From AC-69 sp044869895 (lineage in GTDB: Bacteria > Actinomycetota > UBA4738 > HRBIN12): a stretch of DNA of 17,088 bases. The position numbers and the translations under genes were made by a program. The stretch spans positions 1 to 17,088 of the forward strand of contig JBIOXZ010000166.1 in the NCBI GenBank assembly GCA_044869895.1. The letters are read 5' to 3'. Of this stretch, positions 7,131 to 14,677 are shown in pieces. The notes beneath the pieces are model-generated. The model saw only the letters and a list, made by a program, of their open reading frames with translations, did not search any database and was not told the origin of the DNA. Position 1 is the stretch's first letter; each line of letters opens with the position of its first letter.

Positions 7131-7535
7131 ATGTTCAACATCGGCCCTCTCGAGCTCATGGTCATCCTGGTCATCGCCCTGCTCGTCGTGGGCCCCCACC
7201 GGCTGCCCGAGGTCGGGCGGTCCATTGGCCGGGGCATCCGCGAGTTCCGAAAAGCGCAGGACGAGGTCCAGAAGACCATCCAGTCCGCGCTCAACGAGCC
7301 CGCATCCACCGCTCGGTCCGTGCCCCGCGCCGACGCAGCGCCGCGGCCCGAAGGGAAAACGGTGACCGATGCCACCGATGGCACCGACGACGCCGACACC
7401 GCCGAAGGGAAGGAGGTCGTCCGCCACGTCGGCAAGGGGCTGGCCGAGCTCCGCAAAGCCAGGGACGAGATCCAGCGCAGCTTGCGCGTGGACCTGGACG
7501 AGGAGGGCGACGGCGGCCGGTCCACGGCGGGATAG
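7131..7535 (+). CDS. tatA: Sec-independent translocase subunit TatA/TatB family, with duplicated amphipathic helix
   Basis: TatA forms the pore-like assembly of the twin-arginine export system that moves folded proteins across the membrane. The 134-residue protein starts with a short N-out segment and membrane helix (about 5-21, GPLELMVILVIALLVV). The hinge GPHRLPEVG and an amphipathic helix (about 27-56, SIGRGIREFRKAQDEVQ) follow. The hinge has VGP where TatA usually has FG and TatB has GP, so the assignment to TatA rather than TatB rests mainly on adjacency to tatC and on the GRGIREFRKA pattern. The C-terminal half is unusual: after an acidic Thr/Asp linker (about 75-94) a second helix, EVVRHVGKGLAELRKARDEI, repeats the first one. 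ATG 7131 is the only sensible start. tatC follows after 21 bp, so the two probably share a transcript. Confidence 0.88.
   Translation: MFNIGPLELMVILVIALLVVGPHRLPEVGRSIGRGIREFRKAQDEVQKTIQSALNEPASTARSVPRADAAPRPEGKTVTDATDGTDDADTAEGKEVVRHVGKGLAELRKARDEIQRSLRVDLDEEGDGGRSTAG
7209..7502 (+). repeat. Internal protein repeat in TatA (two amphipathic helices)
   Basis: Residues 27-56 (7209-7298) and 95-124 (7413-7502) align over 30 positions without gaps. Fourteen are identical by my count and most of the rest are conservative (I/V, R/K, I/L, F/L, T/S). Shared landmarks are EV at the start, R-x-x-G-x-G, RKA, DE and the final L-x-E. The second unit is not preceded by a membrane helix. Confidence 0.8.
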
Positions 7536-7556
7536 GCCGATCCTCGTCGATCGCCG

Positions 7557-8336
7557 ATGAAGCTGATCCCCGAACGGCTCCGTCGTCCCCCCCGCGACCC
7601 CGAGGGGACGATGACCCTCGTCGAGCACCTCGAGGAGCTTCGGAGCCGGCTGTTCCTGGCCCTGGGGGCCATCGGCCTGGGCTCGATCATCGGGTGGTTC
7701 CTGTACGGGCCGGTCCTTCAACTGCTCCAGAACCCCTACTGCGACACGATCGAGAACCTGCCGGCCGGGAACCGTCCCCCTACCGGCTGCAAGTTCGTGT
7801 TCACCGGGGTCCTCGAGCCGGTGATCATCAAGCTCAAGGTGGTCGTGTTCCTGGGGCTGTTCATCGCACTGCCCATCGTGTTGTGGCAGCTGTGGGCGTT
7901 CGTCGTGCCCGGCCTCACCCGTCGGGAGCGCCGGCTGGCCGTCCCCTTCGTGGCCTCGTCCGTGCTCCTATTCGCCCTCGGGGCCGTCATCGCCTACTTC
8001 ACCCTGCCGAAGGGACTCGGCTTCCTGCTGGGGTTCGCCGGCTCGGGGTTCGTCCCTCTGCTCACCGGCGATCGGTTCCTCGGTTTCGTGATGCTGCTCG
8101 CGCTGTCCTTCGGGATCTCCTTCGAGTTCCCGGTGATCCTGATCTTTCTCTCGATCGTGGGCGTGATCTCGAGCCAGCAGCTTCGTCAGTGGCGCCGAGG
8201 GGCCATCCTGTTCATCGCGATCTTCGCTGCGGTGATCACGCCGAGCTCGGACCCCTACACGATGTCCGCGATGATGGTTCCCATGGTCCTGTTCTACGAG
8301 GGCGCTATCATCGTGGCCCGCCTGATGAACCGGTAG
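7557..8336 (+). CDS. tatC: Sec-independent protein translocase TatC
   Basis: TatC is the membrane receptor that binds twin-arginine signal peptides and recruits TatA. The 259-residue protein shows the family hallmarks: the N-terminal cytoplasmic helix MTLVEHLEELRSRL (about 19-32), LWQLWAFVVPGLTRRERR (about 109-126), the membrane-embedded FEFPVIL with its conserved Glu190, and the ITPSSDP loop near residues 227-233. Six membrane helices can be drawn, as expected. A 20-residue basic N-terminal extension is typical of actinobacterial TatC. The ATG lies 21 bp after tatA. The stop TAG overlaps an AGGAAG ribosome site for the next gene, which begins 7 bp later, so tatA, tatC and the following two genes form an operon. 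Confidence 0.97.
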   Translation: MKLIPERLRRPPRDPEGTMTLVEHLEELRSRLFLALGAIGLGSIIGWFLYGPVLQLLQNPYCDTIENLPAGNRPPTGCKFVFTGVLEPVIIKLKVVVFLGLFIALPIVLWQLWAFVVPGLTRRERRLAVPFVASSVLLFALGAVIAYFTLPKGLGFLLGFAGSGFVPLLTGDRFLGFVMLLALSFGISFEFPVILIFLSIVGVISSQQLRQWRRGAILFIAIFAAVITPSSDPYTMSAMMVPMVLFYEGAIIVARLMNR

Positions 8337-8342
8337 GAAGCC

Positions 8343-9065
8343 ATGGCCATCAAGGGAAAGAGCAAGCCGCGGAGCCGAAGGGCCGTGACCCCTGGGCCCC
8401 GGCCCTCGTACACACCGGTGAAGAAGCCCTTCCTCGCCCGGCGGGGGTTCCGCATCGGCCTGCTCGTGGTCGTGGTGGCCGCCTCGATCGGGGGCATCTT
8501 GTACGGGCTGGCCCGAGAGCGGACCCAGGACCGCGAGCGGGCCCTGGCGGAACGGGAGCGCACCGCCGCCATCACGTTCCGCGGAAAGGTCCAGGGAGCG
8601 ATCGCCTCGGCCGGGCAGCCGGCGCCCCCCAACGGCTTCGCCGCCTTCCCCACACTCACCGCCGACGTCGACGCCCTGCAGAAGGGAACGGTCAAGCCCA
8701 GCACGGTGCGGACCGACACGAACGCGGCACGGACGGCGGCCAGGAGCGCGTGGCAGGCCATGGCAAGGATCGACGTCCCGTCGATCACGGCGAACAAGGG
8801 CTTCGACGCCGCCTTCGTGAACTACTTCTTCAACGCCAGGGAGAAGATGCAGGGCGGGCTCAAGCTGTACGAGCAGGGGGCGCTCCTGGTGGAGCGGGCC
8901 GCGGTCGCCACCGGGGACGAGCGCACCGAGCTACTGGACAGTGCCGGGGGGATCCTCAAGGTCGCGGCCGAGCTCATGAACGGGGGCTACAGCGACTTCA
9001 TCCAGGTCCAGATCGAGGCCGACATCTACCAGCCGTCGTTCCCGTCGGTCCCCGCCGGCTCGTGA
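8343..9065 (+). CDS. Single-pass membrane protein of unknown function
   Basis: I do not recognise this 240-residue protein. Its first 37 residues are very basic (Lys/Arg-rich, no acidic residues) with several prolines. One membrane helix follows (about 38-56, RIGLLVVVVAASIGGILYGL), so the N-terminus should be inside and the rest outside. Next come a charged, possibly coiled-coil stretch (about 57-80, rich in Arg/Glu) and a mostly alpha-helical Ala-rich domain (about 80-235) with no cysteines and no motif I know. It could be an uncleaved membrane-anchored extracytoplasmic domain. A short AGGAAG site precedes the ATG. Its stop overlaps the hydrolase GTG (GTGA), so these two are translationally coupled. 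Position directly after tatC suggests shared expression but not a proven link to export. Confidence 0.75.
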   Translation: MAIKGKSKPRSRRAVTPGPRPSYTPVKKPFLARRGFRIGLLVVVVAASIGGILYGLARERTQDRERALAERERTAAITFRGKVQGAIASAGQPAPPNGFAAFPTLTADVDALQKGTVKPSTVRTDTNAARTAARSAWQAMARIDVPSITANKGFDAAFVNYFFNAREKMQGGLKLYEQGALLVERAAVATGDERTELLDSAGGILKVAAELMNGGYSDFIQVQIEADIYQPSFPSVPAGS

Positions 9066-9802
9066 CCGACGGTCTGCTTCTGCTTCACGCCTTCCCGCTC
9101 GACGCCAGGACGTGGGAGGCGCAGCTCTCGGCCTTCTCCGGCGTCTTGCCGGTGATCGCCCCGCACCTTCCCGGCTTCGGGGGCACCGAGCCCGAGGGCG
9201 AGGTGATGACGATGGGCGCTGCCGCCGACCGGGTACTGGCCGAGCTCGACCGCGCCGGCGTGGACCGGGCCGTCGTCTGCGGCCTGTCGATGGGCGGCTA
9301 CGTCGCGTTCGAGCTGTGGCGGCGGGCGCGACACCGGTTCGCCGGCCTCGTCCTGGCCAACACGCGAGCGGAACCAGACACGGAAGAGGGAACCGCGGGC
9401 CGCCGGGCCCTGGCCGAACGGCTGCGGCGCGAGGGGAATGGCTTCTTAGTGGAGACGCCACCCCCGCTCTTATCGCAGGGAGCCCCCGAGGACCTGTGGG
9501 CGTACGTCCGCCGGCTGATCGCCGATCAGCCGGCGGACGCCATCGCCGCCGCGTCCCTCGGCATGGCCGAGCGACCGGACTCTCGCCCCGATCTCCCGGG
9601 GATCGATGTCCCCACCCTGGTGATCACCTCGACGGACGACGCGCTCATCCCGTCGGCGGTGTCCGCCCCCCTGGCCGACGCCGTCCCCGGAGCCACCCTC
9701 CTGGTGATCGAGGGCGCAGGCCATGTGTCCAACCTGGAGCAACCGGACACGTTCTCCGGGGCGCTCGAGAAGCACGTGGAGCGGGCAGGGCTTCGGGGGT
9801 AG
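9062..9802 (+). CDS. Alpha/beta-fold hydrolase
   Basis: This 246-residue alpha/beta hydrolase shows the oxyanion-hole motif HAFPLD (residues 9-14), the nucleophile elbow GLSMGG with Ser76, the acid in TDDALIP (Asp192 or Asp193), and the catalytic His221 in GAGHVSNLEQP. A helical cap lies between about 105 and 175. The closest style is the small 3-oxoadipate enol-lactonase-like or esterase-like group, but the substrate cannot be read from sequence. The frame is open far upstream, yet the GTG at 9062 is chosen. It overlaps the previous stop (GTGA), and residues before it do not fit the fold. A perfect 35-bp palindrome lies inside the gene, encoding part of the cap, without disturbing the reading frame. 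Confidence 0.88.
   Translation: MTDGLLLLHAFPLDARTWEAQLSAFSGVLPVIAPHLPGFGGTEPEGEVMTMGAAADRVLAELDRAGVDRAVVCGLSMGGYVAFELWRRARHRFAGLVLANTRAEPDTEEGTAGRRALAERLRREGNGFLVETPPPLLSQGAPEDLWAYVRRLIADQPADAIAAASLGMAERPDSRPDLPGIDVPTLVITSTDDALIPSAVSAPLADAVPGATLLVIEGAGHVSNLEQPDTFSGALEKHVERAGLRG
9505..9539. repeat. Perfect 35-bp palindrome inside the hydrolase gene
   Basis: The left arm CGTCCGCCGGCTGATCG (9505-9521) is followed by a single C (9522) and then the exact reverse complement of the arm (9523-9539). It encodes residues from Tyr148 to Ala160 of the hydrolase, in frame. As RNA it could form a very stable hairpin, although it has no T-tract as a terminator would. Neither flanking base pair continues the symmetry. 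Confidence 0.85.
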
Positions 9803-9816
9803 GGCACCCTCACTCG

Positions 9817-9822
9817 TAGACT
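9817..9822 (+). promoter_or_regulatory. Predicted -10 element for leaderless helY transcript
   Basis: TAGACT is followed by exactly 7 bases and the GTG at 9830. With a usual -10 to start distance, transcription would begin at the start codon. No Shine-Dalgarno is present. It suggests helY has its own promoter separate from the tat operon. Confidence 0.5.
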
Positions 9823-9829
9823 TGGCGGT

Positions 9830-12484
9830 GTGACCGATCCCAAACGTTTCGCCGCCCGGTACCCGTTCGACCTGGACGATTTCCAGGTCGAGGCCATCGA
9901 GGCATTGGACTCCGGCGAGTCCGTGCTGGTCGCGGCCCCCACCGGCTCGGGAAAGACCGTCGTCGCCGAGTTCGCGGTGGAGCGGGCCCTGGACCTGGGG
10001 AGCAAGGCCTTCTACACGACGCCGCTCAAGGCCCTGTCGAACCAGAAGTTCGGTGACCTGGTGGCCCGGTACGGCGCTGCCAAAGTGGGGCTGCTTACCG
10101 GGGACAACTCGATCAACTCCGAGGCCCCGGTGGTCGTGATGACCACCGAGGTGCTCCGCAACATGCTGTACGAGAAGAGCCCGACGCTCCTCGGCCTGTC
10201 CTGCGTGATCCTGGATGAGGTCCACTACCTCCAAGACCCATACCGCGGCGCCGTGTGGGAGGAGGTCCTGATCCACCTTCCGCTGTCGGTCCCGGTCGTG
10301 TGCCTATCGGCCACGATCTCCAACGCCGAGGAGTTCGGCGAATGGATCGGAACCCTCCGTGGCCCCACAAGGGTGGTCATCGAGGAACGGCGACCGGTGC
10401 CGCTCGAGCACCACTACCTGATCGGTCACGAGCTGCACCCCATGCACGTGCAGCAGGACGGCGAGCCGATCCCCAACCCGTACATCGTCTCCCTGGACCA
10501 GCAGGAGGTCCGGTACCACACGTACTACCGGCGATCCTCGGGCGCGGCGCAGCACCAACGCATCCCCCGGCCTCGTGAGGGCCACCGGCGTGTGTACGTG
10601 CCCCGCCGAGAGGAGGTCGTGGAGGTCCTGGCCCAGAACGAGATGCTGCCGGTCATCTACTTCGTCTTCAGCCGGGTGGGCTGCGACCGGAGCGTGGAGT
10701 GGCTGATGGATGCGGGGATCCGCCTGACCACGCGGGAGGAGGCCGACCGGATCCGGGAGTTCGCCGACATGCGCGTGGCCTGGATGGCAGAGGAGGACCT
10801 GGAGACGCTGGGGTTCTACGAGTTCCGCGAGGCCCTGTCGGCCGGGATCGCAGCCCACCACGCGGGGATGCTGCCAGTGTTCAAGGAGACCGTGGAGGAG
10901 CTGTTCAAGGCGGGAGAGGTGAAGGTGGTGTTCGCCACGGAGACCCTGTCGCTCGGGATCAACATGCCGGCCAAGACGGTGGTCATCGAGGACCTGTGGA
11001 AGTTCTCCGGGGAACGGCACGAGCTCCTCACGCCGGGGGAGTACACGCAGCTCACGGGGCGGGCCGGCCGGAGGGGGATCGACGAGATCGGGCACGCCGT
11101 GGTGGTGTTCCAGCGGCAGGTGCCCTTCGAGCGGGTGGCCTCGCTCGCGAGCACGCGAACGTACGAGCTCTCGTCATCGTTCCGGCCCTCGTACAACATG
11201 GCCGTGAACCTGGTCCGCAACTACACCAGGGAACAGGCCCATCGCCTGCTGAACTCCTCCTTCGCCCAGTTCCTGGCGGACCGGGGGGTGGTCGCTCTGG
11301 AGCGTGAGATCGAGCGGGATACCGCCGACCTGGCCGGGTATCGCGAGCAGATGCACTGCCATCTGGGCGACTTCGCCGAGTACTGGCGGCTCCGGGAGAA
11401 CGCCGAGCAGATCCGCGAGGAGGCCCGCAAGGGCCGAGAGCGCGTCCGCACCGATGCCGTCCGCCACGCCCTGGCGGCCCTCCGGCCGGGCGACGTGATC
11501 TTTGTCCCTCGCGCCAGGCGCCGCGGTCTGGCCGTCGTGCTGTCCTCGCGCGAGGGCCGGCCCACCGTCCTGGCCCAGGACCGGAAGTTCTTCCGGTTGT
11601 CCGTCCGCGACTTCGAGGAGCCCCCGATCATCCTGACGAAGATCCCGCTGCCGCGTTCGGGGAGCGCCCGGAGCGCCCGGTTCCGCCGCGACCTGGCGGC
11701 GCGCCTCGTGGCCCTGGACGTTCGGAAGCCGAAGCAGCGCAGAGACCGCCTGGACGCACGGGCCCAGCGCGAGGCGGCCCGGCTGGAGGAGCTGGCGTCC
11801 CGGCACCCCTGCCATGCCTGCCCCGACCGGCCGACCCACGAGCGGTGGGCCGTTCGGGCCAGCCAGGTCGAGCAGCGGCTGCGGGGGATCGAACGACGGG
11901 TCAAGACGCGGACCGAGACGCTCGCGCGGCAGTTCGAGCGGGTGCTCGGGGTCCTTGAAGAGCTGGGGTACGTGAGGGATTTCGCCATCCTGCCCAAGGG
12001 CGACGTCCTCTCCCGCATCTACGGCGAGGGCGACATCCTGGTGGCCGAAGCGCTGGGCGAGGGGCTGGTCACCGGCCTGTCGCCCGCGGAGACGGCAGCG
12101 CTGGTCTCCACGGTGGTGTACGAGTCGCGGGAACGCGTGCCTCGACAGGCGGACATGCCGACCGCCGACACGGCGGACCGGTACCAAGGGTTGGATCGCC
12201 TGTGGCGTCGCATCCGGCGGTCGGAGGACTCGCACCACGTCGAGCTGTGTCGGGAGCTCGAGGCGGGCTTCGCCACCCCGGTCTTCCAGTGGGCAGAGGG
12301 CAAACCCCTCCAGGACGTGCTGGCGGAGACCGGCATGGCCCCTGGCGACTTCGTGCGCAACTGCAAACAACTGCTGGACCTCCTCCGCCAGATCGAGGAG
12401 GTGGCCTCCGGACAGACCGCCGGGCTGGCCCACCAGGCCATCGAATCGGTGAATCGCGGCGTCGTCTCGTACACGGGCGTCTGA
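9830..12484 (+). CDS. helY: Ski2-like DEAD/DEAH-box helicase HelY
   Basis: This 884-residue superfamily 2 helicase belongs to the Ski2/Mtr4-like group called HelY in mycobacteria. Walker A is AAPTGSGKT (residues 35-43), Walker B is DEVH (129-132), motif III is SAT (160-162) and motif VI is QLTGRAGRRG (407-416). The motif V region is ATETLSLGINMPAK. A long C-terminal half carries family features including HPCHACPDRPTHERWA, with a CxxC, and helical coiled segments. It would unwind RNA or DNA using ATP; its physiological role in actinobacteria is not settled. In M. tuberculosis helY directly follows tatC, whereas here two genes lie between them. The GTG start follows from the -10 element 7 bases upstream and from the family-like start KRFAARYPFDLDDFQVEAIE. 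After the stop, 62 bp lead to the lipid kinase gene. Confidence 0.95.
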   Translation: MTDPKRFAARYPFDLDDFQVEAIEALDSGESVLVAAPTGSGKTVVAEFAVERALDLGSKAFYTTPLKALSNQKFGDLVARYGAAKVGLLTGDNSINSEAPVVVMTTEVLRNMLYEKSPTLLGLSCVILDEVHYLQDPYRGAVWEEVLIHLPLSVPVVCLSATISNAEEFGEWIGTLRGPTRVVIEERRPVPLEHHYLIGHELHPMHVQQDGEPIPNPYIVSLDQQEVRYHTYYRRSSGAAQHQRIPRPREGHRRVYVPRREEVVEVLAQNEMLPVIYFVFSRVGCDRSVEWLMDAGIRLTTREEADRIREFADMRVAWMAEEDLETLGFYEFREALSAGIAAHHAGMLPVFKETVEELFKAGEVKVVFATETLSLGINMPAKTVVIEDLWKFSGERHELLTPGEYTQLTGRAGRRGIDEIGHAVVVFQRQVPFERVASLASTRTYELSSSFRPSYNMAVNLVRNYTREQAHRLLNSSFAQFLADRGVVALEREIERDTADLAGYREQMHCHLGDFAEYWRLRENAEQIREEARKGRERVRTDAVRHALAALRPGDVIFVPRARRRGLAVVLSSREGRPTVLAQDRKFFRLSVRDFEEPPIILTKIPLPRSGSARSARFRRDLAARLVALDVRKPKQRRDRLDARAQREAARLEELASRHPCHACPDRPTHERWAVRASQVEQRLRGIERRVKTRTETLARQFERVLGVLEELGYVRDFAILPKGDVLSRIYGEGDILVAEALGEGLVTGLSPAETAALVSTVVYESRERVPRQADMPTADTADRYQGLDRLWRRIRRSEDSHHVELCRELEAGFATPVFQWAEGKPLQDVLAETGMAPGDFVRNCKQLLDLLRQIEEVASGQTAGLAHQAIESVNRGVVSYTGV

Positions 12485-12531
12485 CGCGTAGAGGTCGTGC
12501 CCGATCCAGACGGGCCGGTCGGCCACATGGG

Positions 12532-12537
12532 TAGGAT
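12532..12537 (+). promoter_or_regulatory. Predicted -10 element before the lipid kinase gene
   Basis: TAGGAT ends 9 bases before the ATG at 12547, so any leader would be at most a few bases. It follows the same pattern as several other starts in this window. No -35 box or Shine-Dalgarno is evident. Confidence 0.45.
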
Positions 12538-12546
12538 GCACCCGCC

Positions 12547-13479
12547 ATGGGGAGCCCCTTCGGAGAGCTCACGGTCATCGTGAACCCTCACGCGGGCCGG
12601 CGGCGCGTGGGACAGGAGATCCCCGAGCTCGAGCGCACGCTCCAAGCCCGGGGGCTCGCGTACCAGCTCCTCCGAACCGAAGGGCCGGGTGATGCCACCC
12701 GGTTCGCCCGTGAGGCGCTGTCGAGCGGCGGCCGATTCGTCGTCGCGGTGGGAGGCGACGGAACGGTGCACGAGGTGGTGAATGGGATGTTCGGCGAGGA
12801 CGGGACGACCATCGTGCCGCAGCCGGTGCTCGGCGTCGTCGCCGCCGGCTCGGGATGCGACTTCGTGCGGACGTTCGGCCTCCCCGGCGATGTCACCAGG
12901 TCGTGTCAACACCTGCTGGGGGAGAACACGTACCCCCTCGATGTGGGCAAGATCACGTATGTGGGCTCCTCGAACGGGGAGCGGCAGGTTCGGTACTTCC
13001 CCAATGTTGCTGAGGCGGGGCTGGGGGCGGCGGTGGCTGCCCGGGCCGACCGGCTTCCCGTCTCGCTCGGTCAGGCGAAGTACTTCTTCGGGTTCTGGCT
13101 GACGCTTCCCCGGTTCAAGCTGGCCAAGCTGAAGGTCCGAGCCGATCGGAAAGACTACGAGGGGCCCGGCCTCATGGTGATCGTGGGCAACTGTCAGTAC
13201 TACGGGGGAGGGATGAAGATCTCGCCTCGCTCGTACCCCGGCGACGGCGTCCTCGACGTGTTGATCTTCAAGGGACCGAAGTCGGACTCGTTCACGCTCC
13301 TGCCGAAGGTCTATCGGGGCGAGCATCTCCCGCACCCCCGGGTCGCGGAGTTCCGGGTGAAGAACGCCCTGGAGGTGGACGCGGACCGGCCGCTTCCCAT
13401 CGAAGCCGACGGGGAGGTCCTGGGATCCACCCCGGCGACGTTCGAGGTCGTCGCGCAGGCCGTCCTGATGAAGCTGTGA
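12547..13479 (+). CDS. Diacylglycerol kinase-like lipid kinase
   Basis: This 310-residue protein belongs to the DAGK catalytic-domain family (YegS/DgkB/sphingosine kinase type), which phosphorylates lipid alcohols with ATP at the membrane. The nucleotide-binding start is IVNPHAGRRR (about 11-20). The signature is VAVGGDGTVHEVVNG (about 66-80) with GGDGT at 69-73. A second glycine loop reads AAGSGCDFVR (about 99-108), where many members have P-x-GTGNDFAR. The C-terminal beta domain includes GNCQYYGGGMKISPRSYPGD and ends with IEADGEVLGSTP. The lipid substrate is not predictable. Its stop TGA overlaps the GTG of the peptidase gene (GTGA), so the pair is translationally coupled. No membrane helix is expected; membrane contact is peripheral in the family. 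Confidence 0.9.
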   Translation: MGSPFGELTVIVNPHAGRRRVGQEIPELERTLQARGLAYQLLRTEGPGDATRFAREALSSGGRFVVAVGGDGTVHEVVNGMFGEDGTTIVPQPVLGVVAAGSGCDFVRTFGLPGDVTRSCQHLLGENTYPLDVGKITYVGSSNGERQVRYFPNVAEAGLGAAVAARADRLPVSLGQAKYFFGFWLTLPRFKLAKLKVRADRKDYEGPGLMVIVGNCQYYGGGMKISPRSYPGDGVLDVLIFKGPKSDSFTLLPKVYRGEHLPHPRVAEFRVKNALEVDADRPLPIEADGEVLGSTPATFEVVAQAVLMKL

Positions 13480-14585
13480 CCGGCGACACGGCCGCAGGTC
13501 GCCACGCCGAGCGGATGGACCGCGCGGCGCGCGTGACCGGTGAAGCCGGCCTGGGTGCGCTGCTGGTCACGCCGGGACCGGACCTCTTCTACCTGACGGG
13601 CCACGCGCCGCCACCCCTCGAGCGGCTCACGCTGCTCGTGATCGCGCCGGGGCACGACCCGGTCCTGCTCGTGCCGCTCCTGGAGCGGCCGGCGGCGCTG
13701 GCGTCGGCGGCCGCCGACAGGATCGAGGTTCTGGGGTGGGCCGACAGCGAGGACCCGTACGCCGTCGCGGCCGGGCTCCTCCCGCCCGGCCGGCTGGCCA
13801 TTTCCGACCAGACGTGGGCATCACATGTCCTTGGCCTCCAGGAGGCGTCCGCGGCCCGGACGTTCGTCGCTGCCGGCCGGGGCATGCCGCCCCTTCGAGC
13901 GGTGAAAGACGAGGAAGAGCTGGCGGCACTGGCGAAGGTGGCGTCGGCGGCCGACGCCTCCTTCGCGGACATCGTCCTCGTGCCGTTCGCCGGCCGTCGG
14001 GAGGCCGAGGTCGCCGCGGACGTGGCCGAAGCCCTCCGACGGCACGGCCACCGGACCGCGGACTTCACCATCGTGGGCTCCGGTCCGAACGGCGCCTCGC
14101 CTCACCACGAGGCGGGGGAGCGGGTCATCGCTGAGGGCGACGTGGTGGTCCTGGATTTCGGGGGGCGTCTGGACGCCTATTGCTCGGACATCACGCGGAC
14201 CGTGATCGTCGGGGAGCCGCCGACGGAGTTCGATCGGGTCCACGACGTCGTCCGGCAGGCCCAGCAGGCGGCATTTGAGGCGGTGCGCCCGGGCGCCACG
14301 GCGGAGGACATCGACCGGGCCGCCCGCGACGTGATCGACCATGCCGGCTACAGCGAGTGGTTCATCCACCGCACGGGCCACGGGATCGGCCTGGAGCTCC
14401 ACGAGCCCCCCTACATCGTCTCCGGCAATCGAACCAAGCTCGAGGCCGGCATGACCTTCTCGATCGAACCGGGTGTCTACCTCCCGGACCGGTTCGGCGT
14501 GCGGATCGAGGACATCGTGGCCGTCACTGCCGACGGTGCGAGGCGATTGAACGAGGCTCCTCGGGAGCCCCTGACCGTGCGGTAG
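13476..14585 (+). CDS. Xaa-Pro aminopeptidase/dipeptidase (M24 family)
   Basis: This 369-residue M24 metallopeptidase would cleave peptides next to proline in the cytoplasm. It has a creatinase-like N-terminal domain (about 12-140) and the pita-bread catalytic domain (about 145-365). The five metal ligands are visible: Asp227 (LDFGGRLDAY), Asp238 (SDITRT), His302 (HRTGHGIG), Glu331 (SIEPGVY) and Glu345 (RIEDIV). It corresponds by type and neighbourhood to the M. tuberculosis dipeptidase PepE, found a few genes after helY, but PepQ or PepP names are equally possible, so no symbol is given. The GTG start overlaps the upstream kinase stop. After it, 99 bp lead to the second DUF222 gene start and contain that gene's SOS box; I see no clear terminator there. 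Confidence 0.92.
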   Translation: MTGDTAAGRHAERMDRAARVTGEAGLGALLVTPGPDLFYLTGHAPPPLERLTLLVIAPGHDPVLLVPLLERPAALASAAADRIEVLGWADSEDPYAVAAGLLPPGRLAISDQTWASHVLGLQEASAARTFVAAGRGMPPLRAVKDEEELAALAKVASAADASFADIVLVPFAGRREAEVAADVAEALRRHGHRTADFTIVGSGPNGASPHHEAGERVIAEGDVVVLDFGGRLDAYCSDITRTVIVGEPPTEFDRVHDVVRQAQQAAFEAVRPGATAEDIDRAARDVIDHAGYSEWFIHRTGHGIGLELHEPPYIVSGNRTKLEAGMTFSIEPGVYLPDRFGVRIEDIVAVTADGARRLNEAPREPLTVR

Positions 14586-14656
14586 GGAGGCGCTAGGCAG
14601 GAGATCCGAAAGATTCTCAAGAAGATCTGCCCAGTGTGACCCACGTAACAGACGGG

Positions 14657-14670
14657 CGAACAAGCGTTCG
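14657..14670 (+). promoter_or_regulatory. LexA (SOS) box of the second DUF222/HNH gene
   Basis: CGAACAAGCGTTCG is a full match to the Gram-positive/mycobacterial LexA box (CGAAC-R-N-R-Y-GTTCG). It lies one base before the -10 hexamer TATCGT and 14 bp before the ATG at 14685, the same distances as at the other DUF222 gene. LexA binding here should block the promoter until DNA damage removes the repressor. Confidence 0.85.
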
Positions 14671-14671
14671 A

Positions 14672-14677
14672 TATCGT
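14672..14677 (+). promoter_or_regulatory. -10 element of the second DUF222/HNH gene
   Basis: TATCGT fits TANNNT and is followed by 7 bases and ATG at 14685. This favours the ATG at 14685 over the in-frame ATG at 14679, which lies only one base after the hexamer and could not be transcribed from it. Confidence 0.6.

Noticed and set aside
6410..7690. A 426-codon minus-strand frame opposite the zinc-ribbon, small membrane protein and tatA genes.
   Set aside because: It is low-complexity Arg/Ser/Pro translation opposite supported genes, with no family pattern.
7694..9061. A 456-codon upstream extension of the hydrolase frame through tatC and the membrane protein gene.
   Set aside because: It overlaps two real genes in another frame, and alpha/beta hydrolase similarity starts only at the GTG at 9062.
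11660..11682. Tandem GAGCGCCCG repeat in helY.
   Set aside because: Two short in-frame units encoding Ser-Ala-Arg repeats are ordinary in this GC-rich coding region.
13769..13791. Inverted repeat GGCCGGGC / GCCCGGCC with a 7-base loop inside the peptidase gene.
   Set aside because: It has eight GC-only pairs in coding DNA of very high GC, which is expected by chance, and there is no T-tract.
13940..13956. Short hairpin GCGTCGG-CGG-CCGACGC in the peptidase gene.
   Set aside because: The arms are only seven bp, within a codon-biased Ala/Ser stretch, so it is not distinguishable from background.
14586..14656. Possible terminator after the peptidase gene.
   Set aside because: I found no stable stem followed by a T-run; AGAT/ATCT pairings near 14610-14627 are imperfect.
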